Shown one piece after another: positions 42,127-50,925 of a stretch of DNA of 64,000 nucleotides. A model generated the notes under the pieces. That model had not been told where the DNA came from. It saw only the letters and a program-made list of their open reading frames with translations, and did not search any database. The DNA is from Ga0074139 sp964515195. Lineage in GTDB: Bacteria > Bdellovibrionota > Bdellovibrionia > Bdellovibrionales > Bdellovibrionaceae. Positions within the stretch are counted from its first letter, which is position 1. The number at the start of each line of letters is the position of its first letter. The position numbers were made by a program, and so were the translations under genes. The DNA is taken from contig CAZETK010000006.1 of the NCBI GenBank assembly GCA_964515195.1, positions 13,238 through 77,237 on the forward strand, in the 5' to 3' direction.

Positions 42127-42171
42127 ATGGTTTTATGTGACAGTACCGTGGCGGAGGTGATGGCTTCCTAG
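42127..42171 (+). CDS. 14-residue mini-ORF with very strong Shine-Dalgarno
   Basis: ATG 42127 to TAG 42169-42171 encodes MVLCDSTVAEVMAS. AAGGAGGTGG (42113-42122) matches the 16S anti-Shine-Dalgarno complement at nine of ten positions with ideal spacing, by far the strongest ribosome site noticed in the window. A second GGAGGTG-ATG sits inside the frame (42153-42162). The hairpin at 42094-42109 lies right before it. The peptide has no signal or clear hydrophobic character. A translated micro-peptide is plausible; the sequence is too short to prove it. Confidence 0.45.
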   Translation: MVLCDSTVAEVMAS

Positions 42172-42260
42172 CTTGACCCTACAAGTGTCAAAGCTGGAAG
42201 GCATAACATCTGCCATCTACTACAACGAATTAAACCATTTACTTTGTTTAATTTGTCACC

Positions 42261-42292
42261 GAAGGCGTCCTAAAGGGCGCCTTCCTTTTTTT
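42261..42292 (+). terminator. Rho-independent terminator of the small RNA
   Basis: GAAGGCGTCC (42261-42270), loop TAAA, GGGCGCCTTC (42275-42284): ten pairs with one G-T, then C and seven Ts. Confidence 0.92.
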
Positions 42293-42377
42293 GGGAGACC
42301 GGCTTGAAGAGAATTGTGAAAGTAATCCGATAAAAGCTTTTTAATTGTAGCTCAAATACTCGATTTGTTGGATGGTT

Positions 42378-42587
42378 CTAATTCAGAGTATGAATTCTAG
42401 CGCGGATCTTGACGTCGCATTCAGGACAGTAGGCTTCCTCTTTGATTTGTGCATCCGAATCATTACGTATATGTTTTAACTGTAGTGGAGAGCGACATAA
42501 GGCGCAGTTTCCATGACTTTGGACAAAGTTCTGATGAGAGTGAGTTTCTATTTTTTCAAAGTAATCGATCTTATTTGCGGCACTCAT
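42378..42587 (-). CDS. Small zinc-ribbon-like protein
   Basis: 69 residues from ATG 42587, chosen because GGAGGT sits five bases upstream; a longer frame to 42623 lacks this. Two CxxC pairs, CALC and CPEC, separated by about 28 residues, suggest a structural zinc ribbon. Histidines (THSHQNF) precede the first pair. No known family recognised. It is convergent with the small-RNA gene and divergent from the lipoprotein gene at 42711. Confidence 0.66.
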   Translation of the reverse strand: MSAANKIDYFEKIETHSHQNFVQSHGNCALCRSPLQLKHIRNDSDAQIKEEAYCPECDVKIRARIHTLN

Positions 42588-42710
42588 AGAACCTCCGGGA
42601 TAAGCCATTATTGTCGGAAGCAAGATCCGTTCCTCGGACTTCAGTCGGGGGTGCTAATTACGATTTCCCGTTTAAAATTTTGCTCAGAAGACTTCCTATA
42701 GGAGGTCTAG

Positions 42711-43643
42711 ATGTTTCAAAAACTAAACTTAGTGGTCCTGTGTATTTTTATGTCGGCGTGTATTCAAATTCGTGATCCTGAAAAGAAAACACCAGCGAGC
42801 CAAAATTCCCCGGGTCCTGTGCAAAACTTGTCACTCGAGGTTCAAAAATTATCTTATGAAATTCAGCCTTTGTCACAACCACAGCATTATCTTGTGCGGT
42901 TCTTCGGGGTAGCGGCAGATGAAAAATTCATCCTTCAGCGGCAGCCAGTCGGCGCTCAGGAAAAGCCGGTCTTGATAGAAAACTTAGAAGACCTTCTGAT
43001 AGCTCCCGGTCAATACCAGTATAGACTGCAACAGGGGCATCACGAGGAAACAGTATCAGTCACAATTCCCCAAGACCTGGTTCTGACAGGTGCTATTAAT
43101 TTAACCCAGCTGCCCTTAGTGGATGTGAAAGATAGCTCTGATTATACTAAAAAGCTTTCATTGACTGATGGCCGTTTGTTTTTACGGGCGAATACCGTTC
43201 TCACCACGGGTGGTGCGAGGGTTCTGATCGAGGCTGACGCGATCGAAAGTGAAGGGGCTATTTTGCAAACCTTTACGCCTAACTTTCGCGTACCCAATGG
43301 GAACGCGCCGAGTGGAGGTCTGATTCATTTAAAAACTCGATCCATGCGAGGAAGTCTTCATGTGACAATGCGTGGACTGGATGGACCTTCAGCCTTGATC
43401 TGGCCGCTTCCTGGTAAAATTATGCAGCGGGATGGCTTTCATGGAGGTAATTCGGGGCTGTTAATTGTTGAAATCCAGGATATGGCCCGTGCTTCAATAA
43501 CTTATGATATTGTAGCGGGTAAGGGAGGCCAAGGAGCAGAGGTTAAAAATCAACCCAGAGGTAAGCCAGGACATGACGGAATTTTGCAACCCCCTTGCTT
43601 ATTAAGAAATAACAAATGCGAAGAGCTAAAGGCCTATAATTAA
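42711..43643 (+). CDS. Putative lipoprotein, unknown function
   Basis: 310 residues with a lipoprotein signal: LVVLCIFMSAC, Cys17 as lipidated residue, then a Lys/Pro/Ser linker. The mature protein appears all-beta; residues about 150-290 have repeated short strands (TVLTTGGARVLIEADAIESEGAILQTF, GGLIHLKTRSMRGSLHVTMRG, RDGFHGGNSGLLIVEIQDMARASITYDI) reminiscent of right-handed beta-helix surface proteins, ending in a Gly-rich collagen-like bit (GKGGQGAEVKNQPRGKPGHDG). AGGAGG precedes the ATG. Convergent with ddl, overlapping it by four bases. Function not known. Confidence 0.72.
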   Translation: MFQKLNLVVLCIFMSACIQIRDPEKKTPASQNSPGPVQNLSLEVQKLSYEIQPLSQPQHYLVRFFGVAADEKFILQRQPVGAQEKPVLIENLEDLLIAPGQYQYRLQQGHHEETVSVTIPQDLVLTGAINLTQLPLVDVKDSSDYTKKLSLTDGRLFLRANTVLTTGGARVLIEADAIESEGAILQTFTPNFRVPNGNAPSGGLIHLKTRSMRGSLHVTMRGLDGPSALIWPLPGKIMQRDGFHGGNSGLLIVEIQDMARASITYDIVAGKGGQGAEVKNQPRGKPGHDGILQPPCLLRNNKCEELKAYN

Positions 43644-44720
43644 GTAGGCTCAGCTTCCATCAAGGCCAGGTAACTAAAAAAGACCTGGCTTTCTTTTTTG
43701 TGCTTTTCGAGGGCTAACTGAATCAGTTCTGTTATGAGTGTTGAATAACCAATACCAGAGGTTTCCCACATTTTGGGGTACATCGAAATGGATGTGAACC
43801 CAGGAATCGTGTTCAATTCATTGACGTAAACTTCACCGGATTTCTTGATAAAAAAATCAACCCGAGCCATTCCATCACAAGCCATTGTCTTAAAGGTTGA
43901 AACTGCTACGTCTTGAATTTTTTTGACTAGATCTGCAGGTAAAGATGCGGGTGCTTCTGTTCGCGCACCATTTTCATCCAGATATTTGGCCTCATAGGAA
44001 TAAAATTCCGAGTTGAGAATAATTTCTCCAGGCAAGGAAGCTTTTGGATTGTTGTTAAGGCCTAGTACAGAACATTCAATCTCGCGCCCTTCCACATACT
44101 CTTCCGCTAAGACTCTGTCGTCATATTGGAAGGCATCCTGAAGTTTGGGGGCGAAGTCTTCTTCAGACTTAATTTTATGAACTCCAACTGAGGAACCTGT
44201 GTTGGCAGGTTTAATGAAAAAAGGAAGGCCCAGCCTGGATTTGACATCTTGGAAGCTAGTCTTTTCACTGGAATGCAAAACTATGTATTTAGCATTCTGA
44301 ATACCNNNNNNNNNNACTTATAGCAGAGCTTAAAACACCACAGCCGACAAAGGGTAAGTTCATCATCTTGAATAGCCCTTGAATAGTGCCATCCTCACCA
44401 AAGGTGCCATGAAGAACTGGAAAAGCCACATCCACCTCAAAACTCACACCTTTATCCAACAGAAAAAAAGATGGCTGGCTTTGGCGGCAAATCAGGGATG
44501 TTGGTTGGGCATCCTTAGGCAACTGAGAGTCCGAAAGCGCTGTCAGTTTTTTTAAGGAGTCCTGAGAGATGTGATACCAGCTGCCCTCTTTGGAAATTCC
44601 GATCAAATAGCCTTCAAAGTTGTTTTTGTCTAAGGCTTCAAATACGTTTTTGATGGAGCGAACGGAAATTTCGTGTTCAGAGGAGCGACCGCCGAAAATC
44701 AGTGCGACTTTTTTCTTCAT
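43640..44720 (-). CDS. ddl: D-alanine--D-alanine ligase, interrupted by an assembly gap
   Basis: Makes the D-Ala-D-Ala dipeptide for peptidoglycan. N-terminal part: KKKVALIFGGRSSEHEISVRSI (residues 2-23), PVLHGTFGEDGTIQGLF, LPFVGCGVLSSAIS, then ten Ns (44306-44315), then GIQNAKYIVLH, LPFFIKPANTGSSVGV (ATP-grasp), EYVEGREIECSVLG, ARVDFFIKKSGEVYVNELNTIPGFTSISMYPKMWE (metal-binding Glu/Asn). By comparison with E. coli DdlB the gap should hide about 13-16 residues (the MDK...K.L..AG helix), so the true gap is about 40-50 bases, and the frame shift across the Ns is an artefact. Ends four bases into the convergent lipoprotein gene. Confidence 0.92.
44306..44315. other. Assembly gap (10 N) in ddl
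   Basis: Ten undetermined bases, placeholder length. The residues on each side (SSAIS and GIQNAKY) are normally separated by about 15 residues in Ddl proteins, so roughly 40-50 bases are absent. Confidence 0.9.
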
Positions 44721-44767
44721 AGTGATTCTAGATTATTACATCGCACTAAAAAGTAAATCTGATTTTC

Positions 44768-45560
44768 TTATTGCTGCATCCCCTCAGAGCAATAACTCAC
44801 GACCTTGGAAATTTCCTGAACCCCGGGGGCCACGCGAATGGTATGACGAAGCTTGCTGGATTGGCTTTCGCCAGTCTGGTAGTCATAAATATGGACCTGA
44901 CGAGTGACCCCAAGGACTCGTACTGGAGTGGTGGGGAACTCCACTGTGCCCCCAACTTTCGGCAGTCACAGACATATTAGAGCAGGTGATCCTCACGTTG
45001 TAACGGTCCGTGGAGAAACCTTGGCAGAACCCCCGGAGGCTGATGATATAATCCCAAGAGTGAATGGTTTTATCGTTTCCATCATCAAAGAATTCATAAT
45101 ACCCATCCGAATTAACCGCGAGGATGGTTTTTCGAGTGGTGGTAATTTCTTTGGCTTGCCCGTCAGAATCTCGCTCGATGATTCGAACTTCATAAGTGAT
45201 TTGACGCTGCTGTGGATTGGGCGGGCATTGAGTGTTTCCATTCTCATCCAGGATCGGTTGGCCCAATTCATCTTGAAGGGTTGGGTAACATTCAACTGAA
45301 GTCACTTTTAGCTCGCGACGAAAAATTTCGCGAATTAAGCTGTTAGATATATTGATGGTTTCAATTCGCAGGTCATGATCACCCACCTTGATGTCAGTGG
45401 GTTTGATGCTTCCAACGCCAATAAGGGAATCCAATGCTTTCTCATAATTTTCACTCGAGACAAGTTCTTCTTGTTTTTCTTTTGGCGCTTCCAAAAAACA
45501 AGAGGTCAGCCATATTAAAGAAAATACTGCGATCATCAGATTTCTAAGAAGTGTTTTCAT
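44768..45560 (-). pseudogene. Putative lipoprotein gene with a probable 1-base frameshift
   Basis: From ATG 45560 the frame gives a lipoprotein signal (IAVFSLIWLTSC, Cys21) and a mature domain with ELKVTSVECYP and YEVRIIERDSDGQ. As written it ends at 44883 after the odd tail WGHSGVPHHSSTSPWG. Removing one base from the C5 run at 44949-44953 (G5 on the coding strand) gives an uninterrupted continuation of about 60 codons to TAA 44768: TVEFPTTPVRVLGVTRQVHI, YDYQTGESQSS and VQEISKVVSYCSEGMQQ. That would be a 263-residue protein. I judge the longer version real and the shift a homopolymer error or recent mutation. Family unknown; the mature part is Cys-containing and likely beta-rich. Confidence 0.66.
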
Positions 45561-45636
45561 GCCGAATCCTTGTTATTTATCTATTTACTTTCAGCTGGAG
45601 CCTTGGCTAGGAGGGCTTTCTGGAGGGAGAGTTTCA

Positions 45637-46725
45637 TCAGACTGAGTCCCATCCCCAAATCCACAGCGGAAGAGGAAGAAGCTTTGAAATTGTTTCGGCA
45701 GATCGGGGATTTTGGAAGTCTAGCATTTTAAAATCCACCGGACTGAATAGTAGCCGAACTAAATCTTCTTCATGTTTAACGATCAGAAGATCTTGCCCCA
45801 CTCCAAACAAATAGCCTTGTCCGCGCCTTTCAAGGACAAAATCAACGATTCCTTCAGCCCGGTAAGCCCGCTTTATTTTTGCGAAAAAACCTTCCCCATC
45901 CACAATCTTGATCATTCCTAGAAAGCCTTCAAACTGAGAAGTCAGGGCCTTCAACTTCGCGTTCAAGTTTTGCGCATGATAAGGTGTGATGATGGTGATA
46001 GGCGCCTGCTTCACTTTCAAGATGTAGCTTAAGAGAGACAGTAGCTCTGGAACGTGACCACCCCACTCGTGAATATAGTTCTGCAAATCGGCGCCTTTAC
46101 CCTCGACGGCATAGGCCCCCAAGGTGCCATCGGGCTTCCAAGAGGTGTAGAGCTGGGTTTGGGGGATTTTCAGATAGTTTCTGATTTCTTCGGCTGTTCG
46201 CACCGTTCCCACAGTGTGTTGGGAATAAAGCCGAGCAATTGCTTCGGCAGAAACGTTTTTATCAGATGAATAGCGCAGGCCAGGGGCGGGGGCTTCGAAT
46301 TCCTCTGTCAAGGTAGCGCTTAATTCCGTTCCAGCCAGCTCGAATCCCAATTTACGATAGTAATCATGAAGATTGGTCCAAAGAATGGCGAAGTCGCACT
46401 TCTGGTCTTTTGCGATATTCAGGCAATCTTGTAAAACTTTCTGACTAAACCCCTGGTTACGGTAAGTTTCGTTAGTCACCACAGAGCCAATTCCAGCGGC
46501 CTTATAAATGATGTGAGGAGACTTAATAATCATTGGTTTTACGACGGCATGAGACACAAATTCATTGTTGTGAGTCATGATCCTGATATTGTGTCGATTC
46601 TGAAGATTCAGCGCAGTAGGATACTCGGTCTCAATTGACCAGGTGTGTTCTGGTCGTAGCGACGAGGTTAAAAATTTCACAAGCTGCGGCCACTCTGACT
46701 CTGTGAGGGGGCGAGGTCCTTCCAT
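45637..46725 (-). CDS. GNAT-family N-acetyltransferase with extra C-terminal domain
   Basis: 362 residues from ATG 46725, four bases after AAGGAGAGT; a longer frame to 46791 lacks a site. The N-terminal 140 residues are a GNAT fold: IIYKAAGIGSVVTNETYRNQGFSQKVLQDCLNIAKDQKCDFAILWT contains the Q/R-x-x-G-x-G/S acetyl-CoA motif (YRNQGFS). LHDYYRKLGFELAG is the conserved C-terminal strand. A second region (about 165-290) may be another degenerate GNAT-like or Eis-type domain. Substrate unknown. Confidence 0.82.
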   Translation of the reverse strand: MEGPRPLTESEWPQLVKFLTSSLRPEHTWSIETEYPTALNLQNRHNIRIMTHNNEFVSHAVVKPMIIKSPHIIYKAAGIGSVVTNETYRNQGFSQKVLQDCLNIAKDQKCDFAILWTNLHDYYRKLGFELAGTELSATLTEEFEAPAPGLRYSSDKNVSAEAIARLYSQHTVGTVRTAEEIRNYLKIPQTQLYTSWKPDGTLGAYAVEGKGADLQNYIHEWGGHVPELLSLLSYILKVKQAPITIITPYHAQNLNAKLKALTSQFEGFLGMIKIVDGEGFFAKIKRAYRAEGIVDFVLERRGQGYLFGVGQDLLIVKHEEDLVRLLFSPVDFKMLDFQNPRSAETISKLLPLPLWIWGWDSV

Positions 46726-46922
46726 TTTCACTCTCCTTCTATCTTTCAGTTTCTCATAGGAGGAGAAGGGGGAGGGAGCCAGAGCTTTCAAAATTGCGAC
46801 AAAGGACTTGGAATTCTTGGTGTATTTCGATTATAGTGTGCCTGTTTTGAAGATTGCCTAGGTCTTTGATCCAAGAAGAGCAGGAGCGGGTGAAGACCGT
46901 AGGTCGCGGTAGAGGAGTTCAA

Positions 46923-47168
46923 GTGGCTGACATCAAAATGAAGTACAAGGATAATAAACCCGGAAAGATGTTTGTCGACCAATCTTGTATTGCTTGTAAT
47001 GCCTGTGTTTTATCAGCTCCTAATAATTTCTCCATGGACGAAGAAGATGGCCATGCCTATGTCAGCAAACAGCCAGATTCTCCCGATGAAGAAGCCGCTT
47101 GCAAAGAAGCCCAAGACGGCTGTCCCGTTGAGGCCATCGGAGATTTTGGTGACCAAGAGTCTGAGTAA
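46923..47168 (+). CDS. Single-cluster 4Fe-4S/3Fe-4S ferredoxin
   Basis: 81 residues from GTG 46923, five bases after GAGGAG; ATG 46938 is an alternative. DQSCIACNACVLSAPNNFSMDEEDGHAYVSKQP then CKEAQDGCPVEAI is the Cx2Cx2C...CP pattern of small ferredoxins of the 'ferredoxin I / Fd-Thermotoga' type. Highly acidic, cytoplasmic electron carrier. The nth gene starts inside its 3' end; both may share the cluster-assembly need, but partner enzymes are unknown. Confidence 0.9.
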   Translation: MADIKMKYKDNKPGKMFVDQSCIACNACVLSAPNNFSMDEEDGHAYVSKQPDSPDEEAACKEAQDGCPVEAIGDFGDQESE

Positions 47169-47886
47169 TAAAACTCAAGTTCGATCTAAGACTTCTGGCC
47201 GCGTCTTAAAATCTAAAAAATCAATGATTCCATCGCCTGTCGATAAGACTCTTAAGCTGCTAAAAAAGCATTATCCTGATGCCCATTGTGCCCTTGATCA
47301 TTCCACCCCTTTTCAGCTATTGGTGGCCACTATTCTTTCCGCCCAATGCACAGACGAGCGAGTTAACAAAGTCACTCCCATGCTTTTTGCCCAATATCCT
47401 GATCCACAAAGTCTTTCGACAGCTTCTTTAGATGATGTTGAACAATTGATTAGAAGCACGAATTTTTTTAGGAACAAAGCCAAAAACCTAATCGGAATGG
47501 CGCAGGTCCTGATGGATCGGTTCCAAGGACAAATTCCCATGGACTTGGAAGCTCTCGTTACCCTGCCAGGTGTGGGGCGAAAGACGGCGAATGTGGTTTT
47601 AGGCAATGCTTTTAATATAACCTCGGGGATCGTCGTCGATACTCATGTGGCACGTCTGTCCCAACGTCTGGGGTGGTCTGGGCAAAAAGAGCCTGTTAAA
47701 ATTGAAGCTGATTTGATGAAGATTATTCCCCGCAACCATTGGGTTCAGATTTCCCACGAGTTGATTTTTCATGGAAGACAAATCTGCAAGGCTCGCCGTC
47801 CTGATTGTGAAAACTGCTTTCTGGTTGAGATCTGCCCTAAAATTAATGTAGATATCCAAATTGTGAGCCCCAACCGTCGGAAGTAG
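47149..47886 (+). CDS. nth: Endonuclease III (DNA glycosylase/AP lyase)
   Basis: Removes oxidised pyrimidines and nicks abasic sites. 245 residues from GTG 47149, six bases after GGAG, overlapping the ferredoxin gene by 20 bp; open frame continues to 46972. Helix-hairpin-helix LVTLPGVGRKTANVVLGNAF with catalytic Lys in GRKTAN, catalytic Asp in GIVVDTHVARLSQRLG, and the [4Fe-4S] loop C-x6-C-x2-C-x5-C (CKARRPDCENCFLVEIC). The basic N-terminal 25 residues are an extension relative to E. coli Nth. Confidence 0.95.
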   Translation: MTKSLSNKTQVRSKTSGRVLKSKKSMIPSPVDKTLKLLKKHYPDAHCALDHSTPFQLLVATILSAQCTDERVNKVTPMLFAQYPDPQSLSTASLDDVEQLIRSTNFFRNKAKNLIGMAQVLMDRFQGQIPMDLEALVTLPGVGRKTANVVLGNAFNITSGIVVDTHVARLSQRLGWSGQKEPVKIEADLMKIIPRNHWVQISHELIFHGRQICKARRPDCENCFLVEICPKINVDIQIVSPNRRK

Positions 47887-47937
47887 AGCTTTCATCATCT
47901 GATTGCTTATTTGGAAGAGGGGCTCTAAATTGAACAC

Positions 47938-48420
47938 ATGCTGGTCGCATTTTTTGAAAGCGTTAAATACTTAGGGCCGCTCTATCCGATCTCATTTTTG
48001 AGGATATTTCTAGGCTATTATTATTTTCAAAACTTTCTAGCGAAGTATAACGGCGACTTTATGATTCGCCCTCGTGTCGCAGAAATGATTTCACAAAATC
48101 TTCCAGCTAGCCATGCCCCTGAGTGGTTAAAGTGGATTCTGAGTAACTACATGGTGGTGAACTGGCAAAGTCTGGCTTTTGTTTTTGTTGGTATGGAGTT
48201 GGCGATCGCGATTTCTTATATTGTCGGTTATGTTGTGCGACCGATGGCCTTGCTGGCCGGTGTGTTTACCTTGCTTCTTCTTTACCTCAGTGGTCCAAGT
48301 TCACAGGAATTTTTGAAAATCCTCCTGGCCATTCATATAGCCTTTGCCTGGGTCGGTGCAGGACGATGTTTAGGTATAGATTATTACTTCTTCAAGCGGG
48401 TTCGCGGATTTTGGTGGTAG
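47938..48420 (+). CDS. DoxX-like small integral membrane protein
   Basis: 160 residues with four predicted hydrophobic segments. Start FLRIFLGYYYFQNFLAKYN resembles the DoxX/TQO-small-subunit family start (R..lG..f...G..K), followed by a periplasmic loop with PEWLKWILSNYMVVNWQ and helices near VGMELAIAISYIVGYVVRPMALLAGVF. DoxX-like proteins are linked with quinone redox steps in some organisms; here that is a guess. It precedes thiB by four bases and may be co-transcribed with the thiamine importer. Confidence 0.72.
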   Translation: MLVAFFESVKYLGPLYPISFLRIFLGYYYFQNFLAKYNGDFMIRPRVAEMISQNLPASHAPEWLKWILSNYMVVNWQSLAFVFVGMELAIAISYIVGYVVRPMALLAGVFTLLLLYLSGPSSQEFLKILLAIHIAFAWVGAGRCLGIDYYFFKRVRGFWW

Positions 48421-48424
48421 GCGC

Positions 48425-49465
48425 ATGAAACATTTTGTCATCTATCTAGCTGCCATCTTTTTATTTCTGTTTGTTGCCCATATTAACAAGAATCAGACTT
48501 TTTTGATTCGTGATCAAAAGCCGGTATTAAAGGTTTTTACATACTCCTCCTTTGCTTCCAAGTGGGGGCCTGGGCCGGTTTTAAAAGAAATATTTGAAAA
48601 AAAATGCTCCTGCAAAGTTGAGTTTGTTGAAGGTGCGGATTCTGCCATTATCTTGCAACGCCTTAAAATCGAAGGACAAAAACTAGGCGCGGATTTAGTC
48701 ATCGGGTTTGACCAATACGACTTGCAAAAGGCACTTATCGAGCTCAATTGGCGCTCTATGGATTTTTCTGACTTAGATATCGACAATCAGGTTAAGGGGG
48801 CATTGAAGAACGAATTTTTTGCTCCTTACGATTGGGGAGTTTTGAGTTTTATAGCTCGAAAGGGCGACAACCTTCCGGCTACCATTTCACTGGACGACCT
48901 TCTTAAGACTGAATACAGCCGCAAAATCGCACTTCAAGATCCACGAACCAGTTCGGTGGGCCTGCAATTTGTCATGTGGGTACTCAAAACCAAAGGGCAA
49001 GAAGAAGGATTCAAATATATCGGTCGGATGATGCAACAAGCGCACAGTTTTTCGCCCAGCTGGTCCACCTCCTATGGTCTGTTTAAGTCCAAACAGGCCG
49101 ACCTTGTTTTCTCTTATATCACGTCACCCCTCTACCATCAGCTTGAAGAAAAAAACGGAAATTTTGTTGCTCTTGAGGTCGTAGAGCCACAGCCGCTTCA
49201 AGTGGAATTTGCAGGCATCCCCGCTTTTTGTCAGTACTGTGAGCTAGCTGAAGGGTTTCTCAATTTGCTGCTATCTCCTGAGGGGCAAAAAATTGTAATG
49301 GAGAAGAATTACATGATGCCTGTTCTAAAAGGAGTTAAAGCGGAAACCCCATTTGACCAGGTTAAAATTCCGTTTCGATTGATGGAGATAGATTACCCCT
49401 CAATTGGGCAAGTTGAAAAGGTTCTTAAAGAGTGGACTCATCTACGCCGAGAGATGGAATTGTGA
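48425..49465 (+). CDS. thiB: Thiamine ABC importer, periplasmic binding protein
   Basis: 346 residues. N-terminal membrane anchor/signal (about 5-18). FTYSSFASKWGPGPVLKEIFEKKCSCKVEFVEGADSAIILQRL is very close to E. coli ThiB's 'YTYDSFAADWGPGP.v...FE..C.C.l..V......LL.RL', and ADLVIGFDQYDLQKA follows likewise. SPSWSTSYGLFKSKQADLVFSYITSPLYH is the ligand-facing part. A GTGA overlap joins it to thiP. Thiamine, TMP or TPP is the expected cargo. Confidence 0.92.
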   Translation: MKHFVIYLAAIFLFLFVAHINKNQTFLIRDQKPVLKVFTYSSFASKWGPGPVLKEIFEKKCSCKVEFVEGADSAIILQRLKIEGQKLGADLVIGFDQYDLQKALIELNWRSMDFSDLDIDNQVKGALKNEFFAPYDWGVLSFIARKGDNLPATISLDDLLKTEYSRKIALQDPRTSSVGLQFVMWVLKTKGQEEGFKYIGRMMQQAHSFSPSWSTSYGLFKSKQADLVFSYITSPLYHQLEEKNGNFVALEVVEPQPLQVEFAGIPAFCQYCELAEGFLNLLLSPEGQKIVMEKNYMMPVLKGVKAETPFDQVKIPFRLMEIDYPSIGQVEKVLKEWTHLRREMEL

Positions 49466-50925
49466 ATTTTCGCAAGCTGATCTCGATCGGGGTATTACTC
49501 TTTTTATTGTCTTCATTTTTCATCCTGTTATTTTACATCGACTCCGATAGCTCGGTGAATTGGTCCGAAGCCTGGTGGGCTTTCAAGAATTCAGCTTTGC
49601 AGTCTTTTTTTTCGTCGTTGTTAACTTTGCTGTTTGGTTTTGTCGTGGCATTGGGGCTGATAAAAATTCGTCAGCAAAACCCATGGCTGTTTTCATTATC
49701 AGTTGTATTTTGCTTAATACCGCAATTTGTTCCGGTTGTTATCAGTTTGATTGGCGTCATGGGGACACTGAATCCATTTCCGATGGGTATTGCGGGCATC
49801 GTTCTTGTTCATGTATTTCTTAACTTTGGGCTCGCAGCCGTTTTGATCCATAGTCAGTTGCAAAATATTTGGGGTGGAACCTCTGATGTGGCGCGCACCT
49901 TGGGGGCCAATCGGTTCCAGTATTTGCGCAAGGTAGGGTTTCCACTTCTCAAAAAAGACTATCTTTTGATGTTTATCTTTTTCTTTTCAATTTTCTTCAG
50001 TTCCTTTTCCGTACCCCTTATCGTGGGCGGCGGAAGGGGCACTACCCTTGAGGTTTTGATTTATGAAAAAATGCGATTGTCCTCGGATTGGAGTGGAGCC
50101 TCTTATCTGGCGATGCTTCAAGCTGTCTTTGTACTTTTGCTTTCTGCTGTCACTTGGCGCTCGCAGTTCGAATCTCGAATTCGAGAGACCAATCTCAAGT
50201 GGCTCGGATCTTATTTAGGCTTGATTCTTTTGTATCTGACCATGTTCTGGTTTTTTATGGGTTACAGCTCTGGCTTGATGGAAGGTTTACACCAGCTAGA
50301 CAACCTGAAACCCTTTGTCTCGGATTTAATTGAAGGGGCGCTTTCATCATTGATACTGGCAGCCTTAACTTTTATTTTGATTTTGCACGCTTTTAAATTA
50401 TTGGCGTATTTGCAACATCTCCCCACTTTCTTAGATCGCTTTTTGAAGGGGTACATTGCGCCTAGTACAGCGTTGACTTGTTTCGGTATTCTGATTTTAT
50501 TCCCCTCAGGTGGAATCATGACTTTTTTTAAAATTCCACTGGCCTTTTTGATGTTAGCACTGCCCTCGATGTATCGCCTGGGATGGGGTGAAAAATTAAA
50601 ACGAATTCGAGGTCAAGTTATGGTGGCGAGAACCTTCGGGGCAAGTGCGGGTTTAATTTTTAGAAGTGTTGTATGGCCGCAGATGAAATCGGATTCGCGT
50701 TTCTTAGGGGCATTAGTGGCGACTTGGGCCTGTGGGGATTTCGCTGTGTCACGCATTTTGGCGCAGCAGGATTTTACTCTTGGTCTGATACTTGAGTCTT
50801 TGCTAAGTTCTTATCGTATTAGTTTAGCCAGTGTCATAAGTGTCTTGCTGGTCGCCTTATGTCTAATTGTATTTTTAACTATAATGGGTTGGGACTATGT
50901 CGATCGTAGAAGCTCTGAAAGTTAA
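49462..50925 (+). CDS. thiP: Thiamine ABC importer, permease
   Basis: 487 residues from GTG 49462, which overlaps the thiB stop (GTGA). About twelve hydrophobic segments in two halves, as in ThiP/FbpB: each half keeps an EAA-like loop, GGTSDVARTLGANRFQYLRKVGFPLLKKDY in the first and GQVMVARTFGASAGLIFRSVVWPQMK in the second. It overlaps thiQ by 29 bp. Inner-membrane channel of the thiamine importer. Confidence 0.91.
   Translation: MNFRKLISIGVLLFLLSSFFILLFYIDSDSSVNWSEAWWAFKNSALQSFFSSLLTLLFGFVVALGLIKIRQQNPWLFSLSVVFCLIPQFVPVVISLIGVMGTLNPFPMGIAGIVLVHVFLNFGLAAVLIHSQLQNIWGGTSDVARTLGANRFQYLRKVGFPLLKKDYLLMFIFFFSIFFSSFSVPLIVGGGRGTTLEVLIYEKMRLSSDWSGASYLAMLQAVFVLLLSAVTWRSQFESRIRETNLKWLGSYLGLILLYLTMFWFFMGYSSGLMEGLHQLDNLKPFVSDLIEGALSSLILAALTFILILHAFKLLAYLQHLPTFLDRFLKGYIAPSTALTCFGILILFPSGGIMTFFKIPLAFLMLALPSMYRLGWGEKLKRIRGQVMVARTFGASAGLIFRSVVWPQMKSDSRFLGALVATWACGDFAVSRILAQQDFTLGLILESLLSSYRISLASVISVLLVALCLIVFLTIMGWDYVDRRSSES

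Larger units (their letters stand above)
42094..42292 (+). ncRNA. Candidate structured small RNA with short ORF and own terminator
   Basis: About 200 nt between a promoter-like site and a strong terminator, in a 354-bp space with no long gene. Internal pairs: AGCCAT-TCTG-ATGGCT (42094-42109); an AGCTTGAC...GTCAAAGCT stem (about 42170-42196); TTAAAC...GTTTAA (about 42230-42252); and the 10-bp terminator. It contains a near-perfect ribosome site and a 14-codon frame. It could be a dual-function RNA, a peptide-coding mRNA, or a regulator that mimics ribosome-binding sites. It does not look like 6S, 4.5S, tmRNA or RNase P RNA. Confidence 0.55.

Noticed and set aside
47887..48424. TPP riboswitch expected before the thiamine importer
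   Set aside because: No THI-box-like conserved segments (CUGAGA, ACCUGA) were found before thiB or the DoxX-like gene.
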